A stretch of 26,404 nt of DNA from CAZJFH01 sp964545205 (lineage in GTDB: Bacteria; Pseudomonadota; Alphaproteobacteria; Rhodospirillales; Magnetospirillaceae): NCBI GenBank assembly GCA_964545205.1, contig CAZJFH010000069.1, positions 1 to 26,404 of the forward strand, in the 5' to 3' direction. The translations under genes and the position numbers were made by a program. The notes beneath the pieces were generated by a model. That model saw only the letters and a list, made by a program, of their open reading frames with translations. It was not told where the DNA came from and did no database searches. Below, piece by piece: positions 15,838-23,340 of this stretch (position 1 is the stretch's first letter; the number at the start of each line of letters is the position of its first letter).

Positions 15838-17066
15838 CGCGCCTCCTGCGGCAGCGCCGCGATCTCGGGCGGGGACATCAGCGGCGCCGTGTCGACGACG
15901 CCGCCCGGCATCAGCGCCGGGAACTGCGACTGCGCCCAGCGCACCAGCAGCACCGCCGGGCTGTTGAGCAGCAGCTTCGCCGCCGGCACCCGCCACACCA
16001 CCTGGTCGACGAGGTCGTTGGGCCGGTAGGGCAGGTCGGCGATGCCGTCGCCGTCGAGGTCGAAGGCGACGTTGTCGCTCCAGTAGTTGCCGACGCCGCC
16101 GGTGGCCCAGTCGAGGTGCCGGGTGCCGACGTATTTGACCTGGGTCTCGTTGCCGACGAAGGCGTTGGCGCGGAAGGCGTTGCGCTCCGACCCGGCGGTG
16201 AAGTGCACGCCGATGGCGCAGCCCTCGAACCAGTTGCGCCGGAATTCGCTCTTGTTGGAATTGTAGATGAACACGCATTTCTCGCCGCCACCGAGGACGG
16301 CGTTGCCGACGACCTCGGAGGAATTGGCGAAATTGAGCATGAAGCCGTGGTCGCGGTCGCCGCGCGAGACGTTGCCGGTCGCCCGGATGCCGGTCGAATA
16401 CATCAGCGCGTAGCCGACGTCGTTGCCGATCGAGACGTTGCCGGAGACCTCGGACTGGTTGGTGTACATGTAGTGCACGGCGAAGCGCACGCCTTCGAAG
16501 CGGTTGCCGGCAAAGAGGTTGCGCTTGCTCGTGGTGGTGAAGATGCCGTCGCGGCCGTCGCGGATGAGGTTGTCCTCGACCCGCGAGCCCGGCGCGTTCC
16601 ACAAGCTGACGCCGTTGCCGCGCTCGTTGACCCGCAGATCCGTCAGGCCCTGGATGCGGTTGCCGGTCACCAAGGCGTCGTCCGGTCCCCAGACATAGAC
16701 GCCGAACAGGCTGCCCTCGATCAGGTTGCCGGCGACCACGGCGCGGTCGGCGGTCTTGTCCAGGAACACGCCCGAATCCATCGCCTCGAGGCTGCGGCCG
16801 GAATTGCGGATCGTCAGGTCGCGCAAGGCGGCGTCGGCCGCAGTGACCTTGACGACGTTGCCCGTGCCGCCGCCGTCGATCACCGCGCCGTCGCGGCCCC
16901 GCAGGGTCAGCGGCTTGTCGACGGTCACCGGGCCGGCGTGGACGCCGGGCAGCAGCACCAGCGTGTCCCCGGCCCGGGCCGCCGCCAGGGCGGCCGTCAG
17001 TTCGCCCGGCGCGACCTCGATCACGGCGGCACGGGCGGGCAGGGCGAGGAAAATCAGGGCGAGCAC
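15834..17066 (-). CDS. nosD: NosD, periplasmic beta-helix protein for copper-site assembly in NosZ
   Basis: About 410 residues from the GTG at 17066. A hydrophobic export segment (VLALIFLALPARA) is followed by a right-handed beta-helix with many N-x-I/F turns: SGVFLDKTADRAVVAGNLIE, GVYVWGPDDALVTGNRIQG, GVSLWNAPGSRVEDNLIRDG, GIFTTTSKRNLFAGNRFEG. The C-terminal block with LDWATGGVGNYWSDN and DLDGDGIADLPYRPND is characteristic of NosD. It binds NosFY at the membrane and chaperones copper to NosZ. The start is uncertain: the GTG has AAGGGAG about 7 nt upstream, but the frame stays open through a palindromic repeat to an ATG at 17234 that overlaps the nosZ stop. The signal lacks its usual basic N-terminus in the short form. 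Confidence 0.9.
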   Translation of the reverse strand: MLALIFLALPARAAVIEVAPGELTAALAAARAGDTLVLLPGVHAGPVTVDKPLTLRGRDGAVIDGGGTGNVVKVTAADAALRDLTIRNSGRSLEAMDSGVFLDKTADRAVVAGNLIEGSLFGVYVWGPDDALVTGNRIQGLTDLRVNERGNGVSLWNAPGSRVEDNLIRDGRDGIFTTTSKRNLFAGNRFEGVRFAVHYMYTNQSEVSGNVSIGNDVGYALMYSTGIRATGNVSRGDRDHGFMLNFANSSEVVGNAVLGGGEKCVFIYNSNKSEFRRNWFEGCAIGVHFTAGSERNAFRANAFVGNETQVKYVGTRHLDWATGGVGNYWSDNVAFDLDGDGIADLPYRPNDLVDQVVWRVPAAKLLLNSPAVLLVRWAQSQFPALMPGGVVDTAPLMSPPEIAALPQEAR

Positions 17067-17075
17067 GATGGCGCT

Positions 17076-17208
17076 CCCTTTCCCGCCGGCGGGAGAGGGC
17101 CGGGGCGAGGGTGGAGGCCGGCCGAGGGCCGATCGCGGCGCCGACGCGGCGCCGCCCTCACCCTCCCGCCTCGCGGGCTCCTCCCTCTCCCGCGAGCGGG
17201 AGAGGGAG
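17076..17208. repeat. Composite palindromic (REP/BIME-like) element between nosZ and nosD
   Basis: Two palindromes bound the element. One is a 24-bp near-perfect palindrome at 17076-17099 (CCCTTTCCCGCC/GGCGGGAGAGGG, one mismatch). The other has 12-bp perfect arms at 17181-17192 and 17197-17208 (CTCCCTCTCCCG/CGGGAGAGGGAG, loop CGAG). Between them lie GAGGGTG and its complement CACCCTC plus GC-rich dyads. Both outer palindromes share the (G)CGGGAGAGGG motif, typical of dispersed intergenic repeats. In RNA these would form strong hairpins and could uncouple nosZ from nosDFYL expression. Confidence 0.75.
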
Positions 17209-17233
17209 CTCACGTCTGGGCGGTCGGAGCCCA

Positions 17234-19165
17234 TCACGCCGCGCGCGGCTCGACCAGCATCCGGCCGCGCATCTCCATGTGCAGGGCGTGGCAGAACCAG
17301 ACGCAGTAGAACCAGTGCACGCCCGGCCGGTCGGCGACGAAGGTGACCGAAGCCGTGCCCTGCGGCGGAATCTCGAACTGCACGCCGTAGTTCGACAGCG
17401 TGAAGCCGTGGGTCAGGTCCGAGATGTCGTCGAGGTTGGTGATGATCACCGTGACCTCGTCGCCCTGTTTGACCGTGAACTTCTCCAGCCCGAAGCTCGG
17501 CGCCAGCGAGGTCATGTAGACCCGGACCTTGTCGCCGTCGCGGATCACCTTGCTGTCGGCCTCGAGGTCGACGCCGTCCTTTTGCGCCTGCTGGCGGGCA
17601 TCCTCCCAGAACGGGTCGTTGCGGTCCCAGACGTGCTTCGGGTTCACGATGTCGGCGCGCACGATGATCATGTCGTGCGGCTCGGCGAAGCTGGGGCCGT
17701 CGTGGACCAGGGTCATCTTGCGGTCGCCGGTGTAGATGAGCTGGTCGTTCTCGGGCTTCAGCGGGCCGACGTTGAGGAAGCGGTCCTTCGAGAACTTGTT
17801 CAGGGACACCAGCCACTCGCCGTCGGCCTCCTTGGTCTCGCCCATCGAGGTGTGGTTGTGGCCGGGCTGGTAGTGGACGTCCAGCTTCTGGACGATCGGA
17901 TCGACCTTCTGGCCCTGGAACGCCTGGCGCGCCTTCTCGATGTTCCACATCGCCACCTGGCTGTCGATGAACAGGGTGGTGAAGGCGTTGCCCTTGCCGT
18001 CGAAGGCGGTGTGCAGCGGCCCCAGGCCGAGCTGCGGCTCGGCGACGACGCAGCTCCGCGGCTCGGCCTTGCCCTCGAAGATGGCGTCGAGCTTGGTCAC
18101 GTCGATCAGGGTCACGGTGGGCGACAGCTTGCCGTTGATCGCCAGATGCACGCCGTCGGGGGCCATGTTGCAGCCGTGCGGGCTGTTGGAGATCGGGACG
18201 TAGAGCGTGTACGGCGAGCCGTGGCGGCCGTTGAGCACGGGAACGCCGTTGATCATCTCGGCCTTGCCGGCCTTGACCGCCTCCTCGATGCGCTTGATGT
18301 TGAAGATCACCGCCCAGTCCTGCTCCTTCGCGGTCATTTCGGCGGTGTTCATGCCCATCTCGGAGTTGTAGCAGGTCGAGAAGGCGTACTTGCCCTGGTA
18401 GTCGGCGTCGCAGTTGTCGAGGTTGCCGTCGACGATCACCTGCCAGGCCACCTTCATCGTCTCGCCGTCGACGGCGGTGAAGATGCACTGGTATTTCGAG
18501 ACGTCCTCCATGTCGGTGCCGTCGTTCGGCAGCGGCGCCTCGTGCTCGCCGTTGCAGAACACGTAGCCGGTCTTCGGATACTTCTGCGGCCGCATGCCGT
18601 GGATGTCGTTGGCGTTCGGGATCTCGATGATCGAATCGCACTTCATCACGTCGCAGCGGATGCGGGCGAGGCGCGTGTTGGCCTTGTCGTTGATCCACAC
18701 GTAGCGACCGTCATAGGTGCCGTCGGTGAACGACATGTGCGGATGGTGCGCGTCGCCGTTCAGGTAGATGTCGCCGCGGGTCTTGAGGAACTCCTTGGTT
18801 TCGGGCAGCAGGCCCTGGGTCAGGATCTTGCGCGATTCGTTGGTCTGGCCCCAGCCGGTGGCGCTGCAGCGGTTGAAGACCGGAATGCGCATCAGCTCGC
18901 GCATCGACGGCAGGCCCATGATGCGGACCTCGCCGGTCTGGCCCGACGAGTTGAAGATGTAGTAGTCGTCGAGCTGGCCCGGCGGCACCTCGTAGACCTT
19001 TTTGTCGCCTCCGGCTGCCGCCTGCTGCTGCTGCGCCATCGCATCCTTGAGCAGGCCGGCCGCCATCGCGCCCAGCCCGGTACCGGCCAGACCGCCGAGC
19101 GCCGCGGTCTTGGCCGTGCCGCCCAGCAGCCCGCGCCGACTGATTCCGCCTTGCTTGTTCGCCAT
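17234..19165 (-). CDS. nosZ: NosZ, nitrous oxide reductase (clade I, Tat-exported)
   Basis: 643 residues. The N-terminus carries a twin-arginine signal (ISRRGLLGG then a long Ala/Gly/Leu stretch), so the protein is folded before export, as in clade I enzymes. The CuZ-site His residues begin at AHHPHMSF (His140, 141, 143), with further ligands such as HGMRPQKYP, NGEHEAP, PHGCNMAPDG and PGHNHTSMGE. The C-terminal cupredoxin holds the CuA ligands in FYCVWFCHALHMEM (Cys621, Cys625, His629, Met632). It reduces N2O to N2 in the periplasm as the last step of denitrification. AGGAGG lies about 5 nt before the ATG. It follows nosR by 22 nt, so both are surely co-transcribed. Confidence 0.98.
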   Translation of the reverse strand: MANKQGGISRRGLLGGTAKTAALGGLAGTGLGAMAAGLLKDAMAQQQQAAAGGDKKVYEVPPGQLDDYYIFNSSGQTGEVRIMGLPSMRELMRIPVFNRCSATGWGQTNESRKILTQGLLPETKEFLKTRGDIYLNGDAHHPHMSFTDGTYDGRYVWINDKANTRLARIRCDVMKCDSIIEIPNANDIHGMRPQKYPKTGYVFCNGEHEAPLPNDGTDMEDVSKYQCIFTAVDGETMKVAWQVIVDGNLDNCDADYQGKYAFSTCYNSEMGMNTAEMTAKEQDWAVIFNIKRIEEAVKAGKAEMINGVPVLNGRHGSPYTLYVPISNSPHGCNMAPDGVHLAINGKLSPTVTLIDVTKLDAIFEGKAEPRSCVVAEPQLGLGPLHTAFDGKGNAFTTLFIDSQVAMWNIEKARQAFQGQKVDPIVQKLDVHYQPGHNHTSMGETKEADGEWLVSLNKFSKDRFLNVGPLKPENDQLIYTGDRKMTLVHDGPSFAEPHDMIIVRADIVNPKHVWDRNDPFWEDARQQAQKDGVDLEADSKVIRDGDKVRVYMTSLAPSFGLEKFTVKQGDEVTVIITNLDDISDLTHGFTLSNYGVQFEIPPQGTASVTFVADRPGVHWFYCVWFCHALHMEMRGRMLVEPRAA

Positions 19166-19187
19166 GTCTTCCTCCTCTCGGTGAACG

Positions 19188-21428
19188 TCAGTCGCGCGGC
19201 GGCGACGGCGGTTTCGCCGGTGCCGGATCGCGCTTGTCCCAGCTCGCGGGATTGGCGGCGCTCGCCGCCGCTTGCCGCGGCCTTCCCTTCGTCGACAGCG
19301 CCTGCGTCCGCTCGCGCTTGAGGCGGCGCTGGATCATCGCCGGGCACTTGTGCTCGTGCCAGTACAGGACCTGGCAATGCATGCAGTAGATGCACTCGTT
19401 GGGGTCGATGCGGCCGTCGGGATGGATCGAATCGACCGGGCATTCGACCGCGCAGCGCTGGCACGGTCGGCCGCATTCGTGATGCCGCTTGAGCCACTCG
19501 AAGGTGCGGATCTTGGCGGGGATCGCCAGACCGGCGCCGAGCGGGCACAGGTAACGGCAGAAGAAGCGGTCGATGAACAGGGTGGCGGCCAGCAGCAGCG
19601 CCGCGTAGAGCACGAACGGCCAGTCGCGCATGAAATGCAGCACGATGGCCGTCTTGAACGGCTCGACCTCGGCAAGCCGCTCGGCGAAGGCCAACTCGTA
19701 GAGCGCCACCCCGAACAGGCCCAGGAAGATGATGTATTTCAGGGTCCACAGCCGCTGGTGCAGGCCCCAGGGCACCCGGATCTGCGGAATCTTCAGCAAC
19801 CGGGCGCCGCGGTTGACGAATTCCTGCAGGGCGCCGAACGGGCACAGCCAGCCGCAGAAGGCGCCGCGGCCCCAGAAGATCAGCGCCGCCGCCACCGCCG
19901 CCCACAGCACGAACAGCAGCGGGTCCATCAGGAAGTAGTCCCAGGAAAACCCGGTGATCAGCGAATTGGTCAGGGTCAGGACGTTGACGACCGAAAGCTG
20001 GGCCAGCACCCACCAGCCCAGCCACAGCAGGGTCCAGGCCAGGAACAGCGTCCGCACCCAGTAGTGCAGCCGCGGCCGCTTCACCAGCGTGTCCTGGAAA
20101 TAGAAGATCACCGTCAGCACCGCCAATCCGGCGGCCAGGATCGACAGGTCGAAGATGCGGCTTTCCCAGATGCGCTGCCACAGCGGCTGGTCGGAGCCCT
20201 CGGCCGCTTCGGCCAGCGGCTCGGGTGCCGGCTCGGCGGCCGGGGGCGGCGGCGGCGGCGCGGTCAGGTACTTCTCGGGCAGGTCGTAGGGCAGCTCGTA
20301 GGTGATGAACTCCCGCTCGAGGGCGCCGACGGCGCGCTGGACCAGAAGCTGCAGCCGCCAGGGTTCGGCCGGCTCGAATTCGGAACCCTTCGGGATCACG
20401 AAAAGCCCGATCTCGGGGAACGAGGGCGCGCCGTCGGCGCGGACGTTGCCCAGGCGCTTGTAGTCGCGGTCGCGAAAACGGATCGTCGAGATGTCCTGGA
20501 CCACCGCGACGCGGTCGAAGATGCCGCCGCGCACATAGCCCGAACCGCGCCACGAATACGGGCCGCGGCCCATGACCAGGATCGCGTGCTGGCCTTCCTC
20601 CAGGCGCCGGGTCAGGTTGCGGTACTCGTTCTCGCCCAGCAGCGAGCGGCCGATCACCGGGGCGCTGACCAGCGCCGTGTAGAGGTCGATGAAGGTCGCC
20701 TCGGGATCGCCCGGCTCGGGAGCGATGCCGGGGTGCTGGCGCTCGAAGGCCTCGTTGATCTCGCCCAGGCTCAAGGACAGCCGCCGGATGGCGCCCTCGC
20801 CCAGCAGCTCCTCCCAGCCCTTGGTGCCGGTCTGGGTCATGTCGACCTGGCGCGGCGGCCCCTCGGGCTCGGCGGCGGCCGCCGCGTAGCGGCCGAGCCC
20901 GCGCGAGCGCGCCACCCGCAGCGCCGAGCGGGTGATGGTGTCGCCGATCACCAGCACGGTGACGGTGGCGCCGCTGACGATGTCGACCGGCGGTCCGGCG
21001 CGCCTCGCTTCGGCCGTCCCGGCGAGCACGTTGTGGCCGACATAGCCCTGGATGAAGTCGTGGATCTTGCTCTCGGGGATGCCGATCAGCACGATCGGTT
21101 CCGTGTGCTCGACCATGCGGGCGCCGACGATCTCGCCCTCGAGGTCCATCGCCACCAGCACGTGGATCGGTTTGCCGGAATAGCCGGTGGCGTTGACGAT
21201 GTCGGAATTCAGGAACAGCCAGCCGGCGGTTTCGCCGTCGATCAGCACCGGCGCCGCCGGCGGCGTGCCCTCGACGGGGCCGAGTTCCTGCGCGCCCGGG
21301 AAAAGCTCCTGCAGCGGCGCGGCGGCCAGGAATTCACCCAGCCGCGATTGCTGCGCCCAGGCGGTCGAGACCGCCGCCGTTGCCATCAGGATCGTAAGCG
21401 CGGCGAGAAGCCGCCGGGCACAGCCCAT
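19188..21428 (-). CDS. nosR: NosR, membrane flavo-iron-sulfur protein required for N2O reduction
   Basis: 746 residues from ATG 21428. A signal/TM segment (RRLLAALTILMATAAVSTAWA) is followed by a periplasmic FMN-binding domain with the flavinylation motif DIVSGAT (Thr155 as probable FMN-carrying residue). A Pro-rich linker follows, then several transmembrane helices with two CxxxCP motifs (CGWLCPFGALQE, CRYLCPLGAG). The C-terminus holds a ferredoxin-like cluster region (CGRPCQRCAVECPVDSIH, CIYCMHCQV). NosR passes electrons to or activates NosZ and is needed for nos transcription in some denitrifiers. The ORF extends upstream to 21521, but the signal peptide fixes the start near 21428. No strong ribosome-binding site is visible. 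Confidence 0.95.
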   Translation of the reverse strand: MGCARRLLAALTILMATAAVSTAWAQQSRLGEFLAAAPLQELFPGAQELGPVEGTPPAAPVLIDGETAGWLFLNSDIVNATGYSGKPIHVLVAMDLEGEIVGARMVEHTEPIVLIGIPESKIHDFIQGYVGHNVLAGTAEARRAGPPVDIVSGATVTVLVIGDTITRSALRVARSRGLGRYAAAAAEPEGPPRQVDMTQTGTKGWEELLGEGAIRRLSLSLGEINEAFERQHPGIAPEPGDPEATFIDLYTALVSAPVIGRSLLGENEYRNLTRRLEEGQHAILVMGRGPYSWRGSGYVRGGIFDRVAVVQDISTIRFRDRDYKRLGNVRADGAPSFPEIGLFVIPKGSEFEPAEPWRLQLLVQRAVGALEREFITYELPYDLPEKYLTAPPPPPPAAEPAPEPLAEAAEGSDQPLWQRIWESRIFDLSILAAGLAVLTVIFYFQDTLVKRPRLHYWVRTLFLAWTLLWLGWWVLAQLSVVNVLTLTNSLITGFSWDYFLMDPLLFVLWAAVAAALIFWGRGAFCGWLCPFGALQEFVNRGARLLKIPQIRVPWGLHQRLWTLKYIIFLGLFGVALYELAFAERLAEVEPFKTAIVLHFMRDWPFVLYAALLLAATLFIDRFFCRYLCPLGAGLAIPAKIRTFEWLKRHHECGRPCQRCAVECPVDSIHPDGRIDPNECIYCMHCQVLYWHEHKCPAMIQRRLKRERTQALSTKGRPRQAAASAANPASWDKRDPAPAKPPSPPRD

Positions 21429-21492
21429 CTGATCGTAGCCTGTCGATTGGTTCGTGAAGCGCGGCCTAAGCCAACACTCGGAGTCGCTGCCC

Positions 21493-21556
21493 GGCGTTTC
21501 AACGCATCGGACGGCGATCATCCGCCGTGATTACGCCGTTGGAGGCGCTTCAATGC
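21493..21556. promoter_or_regulatory. Divergent nosR / ferritin-like gene control region with dyad and direct repeats
   Basis: The 170-bp gap between the nosR start (21428) and the GTG at 21599 contains a hairpin-capable dyad. ACGGCG-ATCA (21511-21520) pairs with TGAT (21528-21531) and CGCCGT (21534-21539), with a 7-nt loop and a 2-nt bulge. Flanking it are two direct repeats, GGCGTTTCAACGC (21493-21505) and GGCGCTTCAATGC (21544-21556), 51 bp apart. I found no TTGAT-N4-ATCAA or TTG-N8-CAA box for FNR/NNR-type regulators here. Regulatory function is inferred from position. Confidence 0.4.
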
Positions 21557-21598
21557 GCGACCTGGTCCGCCATTTGGTGGGAAGGGAGGCAAGGACGC

Positions 21599-22537
21599 GT
21601 GCGCGAGCCGATCAATCCGCTGTACCCGATCACCGAAACACTCAGCATCGACCGGCTGATGGAGATCGCCGTCGGCATGGAGCACGAGGCCGCCGAGCGC
21701 TACCGCGAACTCGCCGCCGAGATGGAGCGGATCGAGGACGCCGAAATGGCGGCCCTGTTCCGCGAACTGGCCGAGCTCGAGGCCGCGCACGAGCAGGGGC
21801 TCGGGCGCTGGGCGCGGCGCGAGGGCCGGCGGCCGCCGGTGCCGGCGCATTTCGCCTGGCAGATGCCGGAAACCTTCGGCGCCGGCGCGGAGGACGGCGA
21901 GGCCGAGGTGCTGACCCCCTACAAGGCGCTGTCGATCGCGGTGCGCAACGAGGAGCGCGCCTTCGCCTTCTACAGCTATCTGGCCGCCATCGCCGACGAT
22001 GCCGACGTCGAAGCGCGGGCGCTGGCCCTGGCGGCCGAGGAACTCGACCACGTCGCCGAGCTGCGCGCCTTGCGCCGCCGCGCCTACCACGCGCACCGGC
22101 CCGTGGCGCGACGCATGCCTGCCGATGTCGACAAGCTGCGGCAGACGGCGCACGGGCTGGAAGCCGGCAGCGCCGTCGTCGACGGGCTGGCGGCGCAGGC
22201 GCTGGAGGCTGCCGGCCATCGCGGCGAAGCCGGGATGATCCGCCAGCTGGCGGAGACGGACGAGCTGCGTGCGACCGCCCTGGGCGACGGCGGAGCCCCC
22301 GCCAGCGCCGTCGTCGAAGGCGCGCGGGCGGCCGGTATCGACGGCCCCGGACGCCTGACCGCCGTCGGCGCCATGCGGCTGGCGCTGCGCAACGCCGAGG
22401 AGGTGCTCGAATTCTACATGCAGGCGGCGGAGCACCCGGACGACGAAGCGATCCAGCGCGAGGCCCAGGGCCTGGCCGAGACCGCGGTGGCGCGGCTGGC
22501 CCTGATCCGGGCGCGACTGCGCGACGTCGAGGAATGA
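21599..22537 (+). CDS. Ferritin-like / rubrerythrin-type di-iron protein
   Basis: About 312 residues from the GTG at 21599, chosen because GGGAGG and AAGGA lie just upstream; an in-frame GTG at 21527 lacks such a site and would overlap the dyad region. The sequence is entirely helical. The pattern MEHEAAERYRELAAEMER then FRELAELEAAHEQG (Glu61, His64) and EERAFAFYSYLAAIADDADV then AAEELDHVAEL gives the E...ExxH...E...ExxH ligands of a four-helix di-iron bundle. A C-terminal section (AMRLALRNAEEVLEFYMQAAEHPDDEAI) looks like a further helical pair. There is no rubredoxin Cys4 domain and no signal peptide. It may handle iron, peroxide or another redox task; the link with the divergent nos genes is positional only. 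Confidence 0.75.
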   Translation: MREPINPLYPITETLSIDRLMEIAVGMEHEAAERYRELAAEMERIEDAEMAALFRELAELEAAHEQGLGRWARREGRRPPVPAHFAWQMPETFGAGAEDGEAEVLTPYKALSIAVRNEERAFAFYSYLAAIADDADVEARALALAAEELDHVAELRALRRRAYHAHRPVARRMPADVDKLRQTAHGLEAGSAVVDGLAAQALEAAGHRGEAGMIRQLAETDELRATALGDGGAPASAVVEGARAAGIDGPGRLTAVGAMRLALRNAEEVLEFYMQAAEHPDDEAIQREAQGLAETAVARLALIRARLRDVEE

Positions 22538-22539
22538 AC

Positions 22540-22557
22540 CGCCCCCGCGCGGGGGTG
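22540..22557 (+). terminator. Possible intrinsic terminator or attenuator after the ferritin-like gene
   Basis: CCCCCGC/GCGGGGG (22542-22555) is a perfect 14-bp palindrome, extendable by a G:U and a C:G pair, and is followed by TGTTTG. It starts 4 nt after the stop codon. The T-tract is short and the palindrome needs a small loop opened from its centre, so partial termination ahead of the DUF4142 gene is the likeliest effect. Confidence 0.45.
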
Positions 22558-22596
22558 TTTGCGACTGACGGACACAGAGCGAAAGGAAACGGGCGG

Positions 22597-23280
22597 ATGA
22601 AGACGATCATTTCCGTGGCCGCCGTGTTGGCGGCCTTCTCGCTGACGCCGGCGCTCGCCGCCGGCGATGCCGCCAAGGCCGGGGCCGCCAAGGCCGGGGC
22701 CGCGAGCGGCGCCCAGACGCAAGCCGCGGGGCAAGGCGGCGCGATCGGCCAGCCGGGCAAGATGGAGGTCTCGGTCGAGCAGTTCGCGCAGGACGCGATC
22801 GCGGCCCAGCAGATCGCCAACCTGGCGACCGACAAGCACACCGCGACCGCGGTCGAGCTGCTGGGCGACCGCATCTCGCTGACCCAGGGCCGAATCAACC
22901 AGGACCTGGACAAGCTGGCGGCCGAAGCCGAACTCGAGATGCCCCAGCGCATGTCGGAGGAGCACGTCCAGTCGATGGAGGCGATGACCGACCTCAACGA
23001 GGACGAGTTCGCCAGCAAGTTCGTCGGCTGGGTCGGCCACACGTACCCGCGGATGATCGGCACGCTCGAGGCCTGGTCGGCCCAGGGCGACGGTCAGCGC
23101 AAGCAGATCGCCGAAACATACCTGCCGGAATTGCAGATGCAGCTTCACGCCGCCAACCAGCTCATGGAAGGCGGCTGGAATTCGCAGCAGGCGATGGAGA
23201 CCCTGCAGCGCGAAGGCCCGCCGATCGAGCGCAAGGACGGGCCGGAAGTCGGGCCGGCCGGCCCCGGAACCGGGCGCTGA
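22597..23280 (+). CDS. DUF4142 family periplasmic protein
   Basis: 227 residues. The N-terminus MKTIISVAAVLAAFSLTPALAAG is a clear Sec signal peptide. It is followed by an Ala/Gly linker encoded by two exact copies of a 15-nt unit (22672-22701). The core, FAQDAIAAQQIANLATDKHT...LGDRISLTQGRINQDLDKLAAEAELEMP...EFASKFVGWVGHTYPRMIGTLEAW...YLPELQMQLHAANQLM (excerpts), matches the helical-bundle DUF4142 pattern with the usual H..D/E spacing. The C-terminus is Pro/Gly-rich and charged (ERKDGPEVGPAGPGTGR). DUF4142 proteins are exported four-helix proteins of unknown function, often stress-related. AAAGGA lies about 9 nt before the ATG. It follows the ferritin-like gene by 59 nt with a hairpin in between. 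Confidence 0.82.
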   Translation: MKTIISVAAVLAAFSLTPALAAGDAAKAGAAKAGAASGAQTQAAGQGGAIGQPGKMEVSVEQFAQDAIAAQQIANLATDKHTATAVELLGDRISLTQGRINQDLDKLAAEAELEMPQRMSEEHVQSMEAMTDLNEDEFASKFVGWVGHTYPRMIGTLEAWSAQGDGQRKQIAETYLPELQMQLHAANQLMEGGWNSQQAMETLQREGPPIERKDGPEVGPAGPGTGR

Positions 23281-23292
23281 CCGTCTGGCGTG

Positions 23293-23333
23293 GGAGCGGA
23301 CGGAGGCCGGCGTGCGCCAAGGCCTCCGGCTCC
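23293..23333. terminator. Bidirectional hairpin between convergent genes
   Basis: GGAGC (23293-23297) and CGGAGGCC (23301-23308) pair with GGCCTCCG (23321-23328) and GCTCC (23329-23333), with a 3-nt bulge on one side. Inside the loop, GGC and GCC can pair further. It sits between the convergent ends of the DUF4142 gene (23280) and the DsbA-family gene (23341). There is no T-run, but its position and stability suit a shared terminator. Confidence 0.55.
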
Positions 23334-23340
23334 TGCGCGC

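Noticed and set aside
15834..18698. Long minus-strand frame joining out-of-frame nosZ sequence to nosD
   Set aside because: Only the part from about 17066 downward is NosD; the upstream part is a shifted frame inside nosZ.
17111..21530. Two plus-strand open frames of about 740-750 codons opposite nosZ and nosR
   Set aside because: They mirror the codon bias of nosZ/nosR, whose metal and cofactor motifs prove the coding strand.
21429..21598. FNR/NNR-type box for nosR
   Set aside because: I searched both strands by eye for TTGAT-N4-ATCAA and TTG-N8-CAA and found no acceptable match; the ATCA-N7-TGAT dyad has half-sites in the opposite arrangement.
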